Positions 7,097 through 9,031 of a stretch of 9,031 nt of DNA are shown here, one piece after another. The stretch's first letter is position 1. The number at the start of each line of letters is the position of its first letter. This DNA comes from an uncultured Phascolarctobacterium sp. (GTDB lineage: Bacteria > Bacillota > Negativicutes > Acidaminococcales > Acidaminococcaceae): positions 1-9,031 of the forward strand of contig CALCHC010000010.1 in the NCBI GenBank assembly GCA_937901335.1, in the 5' to 3' direction. The position numbers and the translations under genes are program-made. The notes under the pieces are model-generated. The model saw nothing but the letters and a program-made list of their open reading frames with translations. It ran no database searches and was not told where the DNA came from.

Positions 7097-7314
7097 AATC
7101 TATACCCATTCTCAGTTCTAACTAACATTCCAGAAGCAAAAGCATCATTCCAAGCCTTTTTAACTGCTCTAGCCATAGCACGTCTCTCATTCCAAGTTCT
7201 AGAAATAATTGGACGTTCAACATTCTTAGGGCGTCTATTAGGTGGAGTAGAGATTAACGTTTCTTTACGTTCGGAAATCCAACTATCTATATTAACAATT
7301 TTTGTATAACTCAT
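7090..7314 (-). CDS. Small basic protein paired with the nucleotidyltransferase-fold gene
   Basis: A 74-residue protein I do not recognise. The N-terminal third (IVNIDSWISERKE) is followed by a proline/arginine-rich stretch PPNRRPKNVERP (24-35) and then a helical, basic part SRTWNERRAMARAVKKAWND. It ends GMLVRTENGYRLC, which looks like a short beta-hairpin or wing. There is no HEPN RxxxxH motif, so it is not an obvious MNT/HEPN partner. The start ATG 7314 has GGAGG with an 8-nt spacer. Its stop overlaps the start of the next gene by 7 nt, which argues that the two products act together, possibly as a nucleic-acid-binding or antitoxin subunit. It lies 70 nt after the retron reverse transcriptase with no clear terminator between. 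Confidence 0.7.
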   Translation of the reverse strand: MSYTKIVNIDSWISERKETLISTPPNRRPKNVERPIISRTWNERRAMARAVKKAWNDAFASGMLVRTENGYRLC

Positions 7315-7384
7315 GGTCTAAGCCTCCAATTATTCAGAAATAAATAGTAGAACAACCCCTCTATATTCAAAAAACAAACTATGC

Positions 7385-8401
7385 CTATATTAAACTTCTC
7401 AACTTTTCCAAGTATACTTTTAATCTTTTATCATTAGGATTTATAAAAGAAGCATGTGTAATTTTACCAATAAAATGATATATATAATTATTTTTGTTAT
7501 TTCCCACATACTTTAAGTGTTCTTCTAATCCATACTTATCTATGTAATAAAGTACTCTCCTAAAATCACGTCTATCTTTTCTGCTAACTTGTAATTTTTC
7601 ATTTACAACAATACCTGTTACTTCTTGACGTTGGTTACGTTTTCTTATCCTTGTTTTATCAGGATTAATTTTATAACCCTCACTACTCACAATTTTTCTT
7701 ATTTTATTAATAACAATCTTTTCATCAAAATCCCCTGACAATGTTAAATCATCAGCATATCTAGTATATCTAATATTTTTATTTTTAACAAAATCAACAA
7801 TTTTATCATCTAAAGCACTCGCTATTATATTAGACAAATATGGACTAGTTGGTGCACCTTGAGGCAAAGAATCATCCAAACAACACAAATTTGCCAATAA
7901 GACCGCTACTGGTTTTCTATAACCAGCATTGAAAAAAACCTTCATCACTTTATTAAAACATATTGATGGGAAAAAATCTTTCAAATCAATAGTAAGCACT
8001 TTATTTTGTCTCTTATGAAATTTTGCATTGTCTTTTATAGATTTACCATGCACATAAGCTTTAGCATAAGGACTAATTTTTATATTGCACAGTATCTCCT
8101 TATAAATCCATTCTTGAATCTCTTTAAGACTAGGCAATGGTTCATTTATCTCTCTGTCTCCACCATTCTTCTTTTTTATAAAGAAAGTCCTATAAAATTT
8201 TTTAGGAGAATTAGATGCCGAATAAACATACTCCTTTGAGTATCCAACCAACTTACAAAAATGTTCTTGATTGTATATTATTGGTAAATTACTATCATAT
8301 AATTTTTTTGCATATGCTAATTGTTCAATACAATAAGAATCATCCTTATTATGTATTTTCGCTATCCCATAATAATTGCTTTCGTAAGTTTCCCAATTCA
8401 T
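7385..8401 (-). CDS. Retron reverse transcriptase
   Basis: A 338-residue RT of normal retron length. Palm-domain motifs in order: KVLTIDLKDFFPSI (134-147, first catalytic Asp139), LPQGAPTSPYLSNI (179-192), RYTRYADDLTLSG (211-223, with catalytic Asp217 and Asp218), and GYKINPDKTR (242-251). Two retron-specific signatures are present: NAKFH (125-129, the NAxxH motif) and VTG (261-263, in EVTGIVVN). These separate it from group II intron and DGR enzymes. The C-terminal thumb region (about 265-338) recognises the cognate msr stem in the family. Start ATG 8401 has AGAGG with a 6-nt spacer. The msr-msd RNA lies directly upstream, 22 nt from the start. The enzyme should prime from a 2'-OH of the RNA to make branched msDNA and act in phage defence with an effector. 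Confidence 0.96.
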   Translation of the reverse strand: MNWETYESNYYGIAKIHNKDDSYCIEQLAYAKKLYDSNLPIIYNQEHFCKLVGYSKEYVYSASNSPKKFYRTFFIKKKNGGDREINEPLPSLKEIQEWIYKEILCNIKISPYAKAYVHGKSIKDNAKFHKRQNKVLTIDLKDFFPSICFNKVMKVFFNAGYRKPVAVLLANLCCLDDSLPQGAPTSPYLSNIIASALDDKIVDFVKNKNIRYTRYADDLTLSGDFDEKIVINKIRKIVSSEGYKINPDKTRIRKRNQRQEVTGIVVNEKLQVSRKDRRDFRRVLYYIDKYGLEEHLKYVGNNKNNYIYHFIGKITHASFINPNDKRLKVYLEKLRSLI

Positions 8402-8423
8402 AGAATACCTCTTTTTATAAAAA

Positions 8424-8437
8424 TGGCAGTATAACTA
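8424..8437 (-). repeat. Retron a2 arm
   Basis: Reads TAGTTATACTGCCA on the transcript strand and pairs perfectly with the a1 arm at 8627-8640. Reverse transcription is expected to begin on the template just 5' of this arm, at about 8438. Confidence 0.88.
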
Positions 8438-8478
8438 CAAAAATATCTTTCTTCTTTATAACTAGCTTATAAAGAAGA

Positions 8479-8506
8479 GTGAACAAATGACATGTCATTT
8501 GTTCAC
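8479..8506. repeat. 28-bp perfect palindrome within msd
   Basis: GTGAACAAATGACA (8479-8492) is followed without spacer by its exact reverse complement (8493-8506). As RNA or msDNA it would fold as a 12-bp stem with a CATG tetraloop. As duplex DNA it is a two-fold symmetric site. It sits between the two other msd stems. Confidence 0.85.
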
Positions 8507-8507
8507 C

Positions 8508-8560
8508 TTCGCAAACTAAAAAGTTTTAAACTCCTGTTTAAAATAAATTTAGTTTGCGAA
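8508..8560. repeat. Main msd stem-loop
   Basis: Outer stem TTCGCAAACTAAA / TTTAGTTTGCGAA (13 bp, arms 8508-8520 and 8548-8560). It continues through a 4x3 internal loop into TTTTAAAC / GTTTAAAA (8 bp) with an AGGA tetraloop on the transcript strand. It is the largest structure in the ncRNA and the best candidate for the msDNA body. Confidence 0.8.
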
Positions 8561-8626
8561 AAGGCTAGAAAAGTCAGTTCTTCTCTGATTGACGAACTCA
8601 TCAATCATCACCTAAGTGAATGAGTC

Positions 8627-8640
8627 TAGTTATACTGCCA
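8627..8640 (-). repeat. Retron a1 arm
   Basis: Reads TGGCAGTATAACTA on the transcript strand, the exact complement of the a2 arm. The next base, 8626, is the predicted branching G. It starts 3 nt after the stop codon of the small upstream gene. Confidence 0.88.
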
Positions 8641-8643
8641 AAT

Positions 8644-8931
8644 TTATTCTATAAAAACATCAAATTTATTTATTTTTTCTATTCTACATTCTACCAAAGG
8701 TTCAATATGGTTAATTTTTTTCATAATATCATTCAATCTGTTAAATTCTTCAATACCAGAATCTGATAACACAAAATTCATATAACCATCTATAACTACC
8801 ATACCATTATTTATTAATTTAGAATACTCTTGCGCAATGTAAGCATAAGTATAGCCAAGTCTAACAATATTAGATATATTACTATTATCCTTGATTGATT
8901 TTAATAATAACCATTTAAACTTCTCTTCCAT
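8644..8931 (-). CDS. Small winged-helix-like protein of the retron operon
   Basis: A 95-residue protein of no family I can name. The layout suggests a winged helix-turn-helix: helix KFKWLLLKSIKD (4-15), a second and third helix through ISNIVRLGYTYAYIAQEYSKL (19-39), then a beta wing NGMVVIDGYMNFVLSDSG (42-59), where FVLSDSGIEEFNRL mirrors the common wing-to-helix pattern of such domains. A C-terminal tail ECRIEKINKFDVFIE follows. Start ATG 8931 has AGGAG, which overlaps the stop of the upstream gene. The stop at 8644 is only 3 nt from the retron a1 arm, so gene and ncRNA are almost certainly one transcription unit. Some retron types carry DNA-binding partners of this kind, so it may be an accessory or effector-regulating subunit. 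Gene call is firm, role inferred. Confidence 0.7.
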   Translation of the reverse strand: MEEKFKWLLLKSIKDNSNISNIVRLGYTYAYIAQEYSKLINNGMVVIDGYMNFVLSDSGIEEFNRLNDIMKKINHIEPLVECRIEKINKFDVFIE

Positions 8932-8939
8932 ATTTACTC

Positions 8940-9031
8940 CTAAAATCTAGGGAACGGAGCTTTATTAGCTCTATCATTCTCCTCCCAAAATACAGGAAAA
9001 GTATTGTTAGGTGTTCTTTTCATAGTTACTA
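8940..9031 (-). CDS. C-terminal end of an unidentified upstream gene
   Basis: A frame open from the window edge down to TAG at 8942-8940. It ends in NTFPVFWEENDRANKAPFPRF. There is an in-frame ATG at 9023, but no ribosome binding site is visible ahead of it, and the frame remains open to the edge, so I read this as the tail of a longer protein. Its stop codon overlaps the Shine-Dalgarno of the 95-residue gene, with 8 nt between stop and start, which is typical operon spacing. By position it is a candidate for the main retron effector. Too little is visible to assign a family. Confidence 0.5.
   Translation of the reverse strand, partial: VTMKRTPNNTFPVFWEENDRANKAPFPRF

Larger units (their letters stand above)
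8424..8640 (-). ncRNA. Retron msr-msd non-coding RNA
   Basis: This 217-nt RNA fills the gap before the RT gene and has the full retron layout. The ends are a perfect 14-bp a1/a2 inverted repeat (8627-8640 and 8424-8437). The base after a1 on the transcript is G (8626), the expected branching guanosine, in context CTAGAC. The msr part has three small stems: TCAC-TTAG-GTGA (8608-8619), an 8-bp stem with a 4-nt loop (8587-8606), and AGAGAAG/CTTTTCT (8567-8586). The msd part has a 13-bp stem with an inner 8-bp stem (8508-8560), a 28-nt perfect palindrome (8479-8506) and a 10-bp stem with 7-nt loop (8451-8477). The exact msr/msd border is inferred to lie near 8561. No protein frame on either strand explains this density of structure. 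Confidence 0.9.

Noticed and set aside
7315..7384. Promoter for the 74-residue gene in the gap after the RT
   Set aside because: TTGAAT and CTATTT at 17-bp spacing can be found, but both are poor matches in AT-rich sequence; not strong enough to call.
7385..8401. RT as a group II intron maturase or a diversity-generating RT
   Set aside because: There is no maturase or HNH domain, no template/variable repeat pair was seen, and the NAxxH and VTG motifs are those of retron enzymes.
8215..8403. Plus-strand small frames opposite the RT gene
   Set aside because: They are shadows of a clear coding sequence and have no supporting start signals.
8424..8640. The hairpin cluster as a CRISPR array or tandem terminators
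   Set aside because: The stems have different sequences and no regular spacer unit. The enclosing 14-bp inverted repeat plus adjacent retron RT explains them better.

Overview
The window looks chromosomal, from a low-GC Bacillota-type bacterium. A phenylalanine T-box leader controls pheST, nearly every gene has a strong GGAGG-type Shine-Dalgarno sequence, and there are several rho-independent terminators. The wording of the PheS/PheT proteins would fit Negativicutes, but that is an impression and not a demonstrated assignment. Every gene I can support lies on the minus strand, so the biological reading order runs from high to low coordinates.

Region 1 (9031 to about 7385) is a retron. It starts with the last codons of a gene that enters from outside the window. 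Next comes a 95-residue small protein with a winged-helix look, then a complete msr-msd non-coding RNA (8424-8640) bounded by a perfect 14-bp a1/a2 inverted repeat, and then a 338-residue reverse transcriptase. The reverse transcriptase carries the NAxxH, YADD and VTG motifs of retron enzymes. Retrons are anti-phage systems in which the RT-msDNA complex guards a toxic effector. The effector here is either the truncated upstream gene, the small protein, or the gene pair downstream.

Region 2 (7314 to 6317) is a coupled pair: a 74-residue basic protein whose last 7 bases overlap the start of a 259-residue protein with a nucleotidyltransferase-fold signature (GGS...DID). It reads like a toxin-antitoxin-type or defence-type cassette. 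Only 70 bp and no obvious terminator separate it from the retron RT, so it may be co-transcribed with it.

Region 3 (6300 to 2427) is core metabolism: a promoter, a Phe-specific T-box riboswitch with a UUC specifier, pheS, pheT and a strong terminator. The two synthetase subunits form the (alpha-beta)2 phenylalanyl-tRNA synthetase, and the T-box ties their expression to uncharged tRNA-Phe.

Region 4 (about 2388 to 1716) is an IS200-type insertion sequence. It has a HUH transposase, paired 5-bp hairpins with the same 3-nt loop near each end, and a perfect 15-bp inverted repeat that buries the transposase ribosome binding site.

Region 5 (1700 to 1) holds a promoter, an AAA_14/DUF4143 ATPase and the first part of a DUF262 (GmrS-like N-terminal) protein that runs out of the window and appears to shift frame just after its IDGQQR motif. 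pheST is therefore a housekeeping unit flanked on both sides by accessory, mostly defence-like, material.
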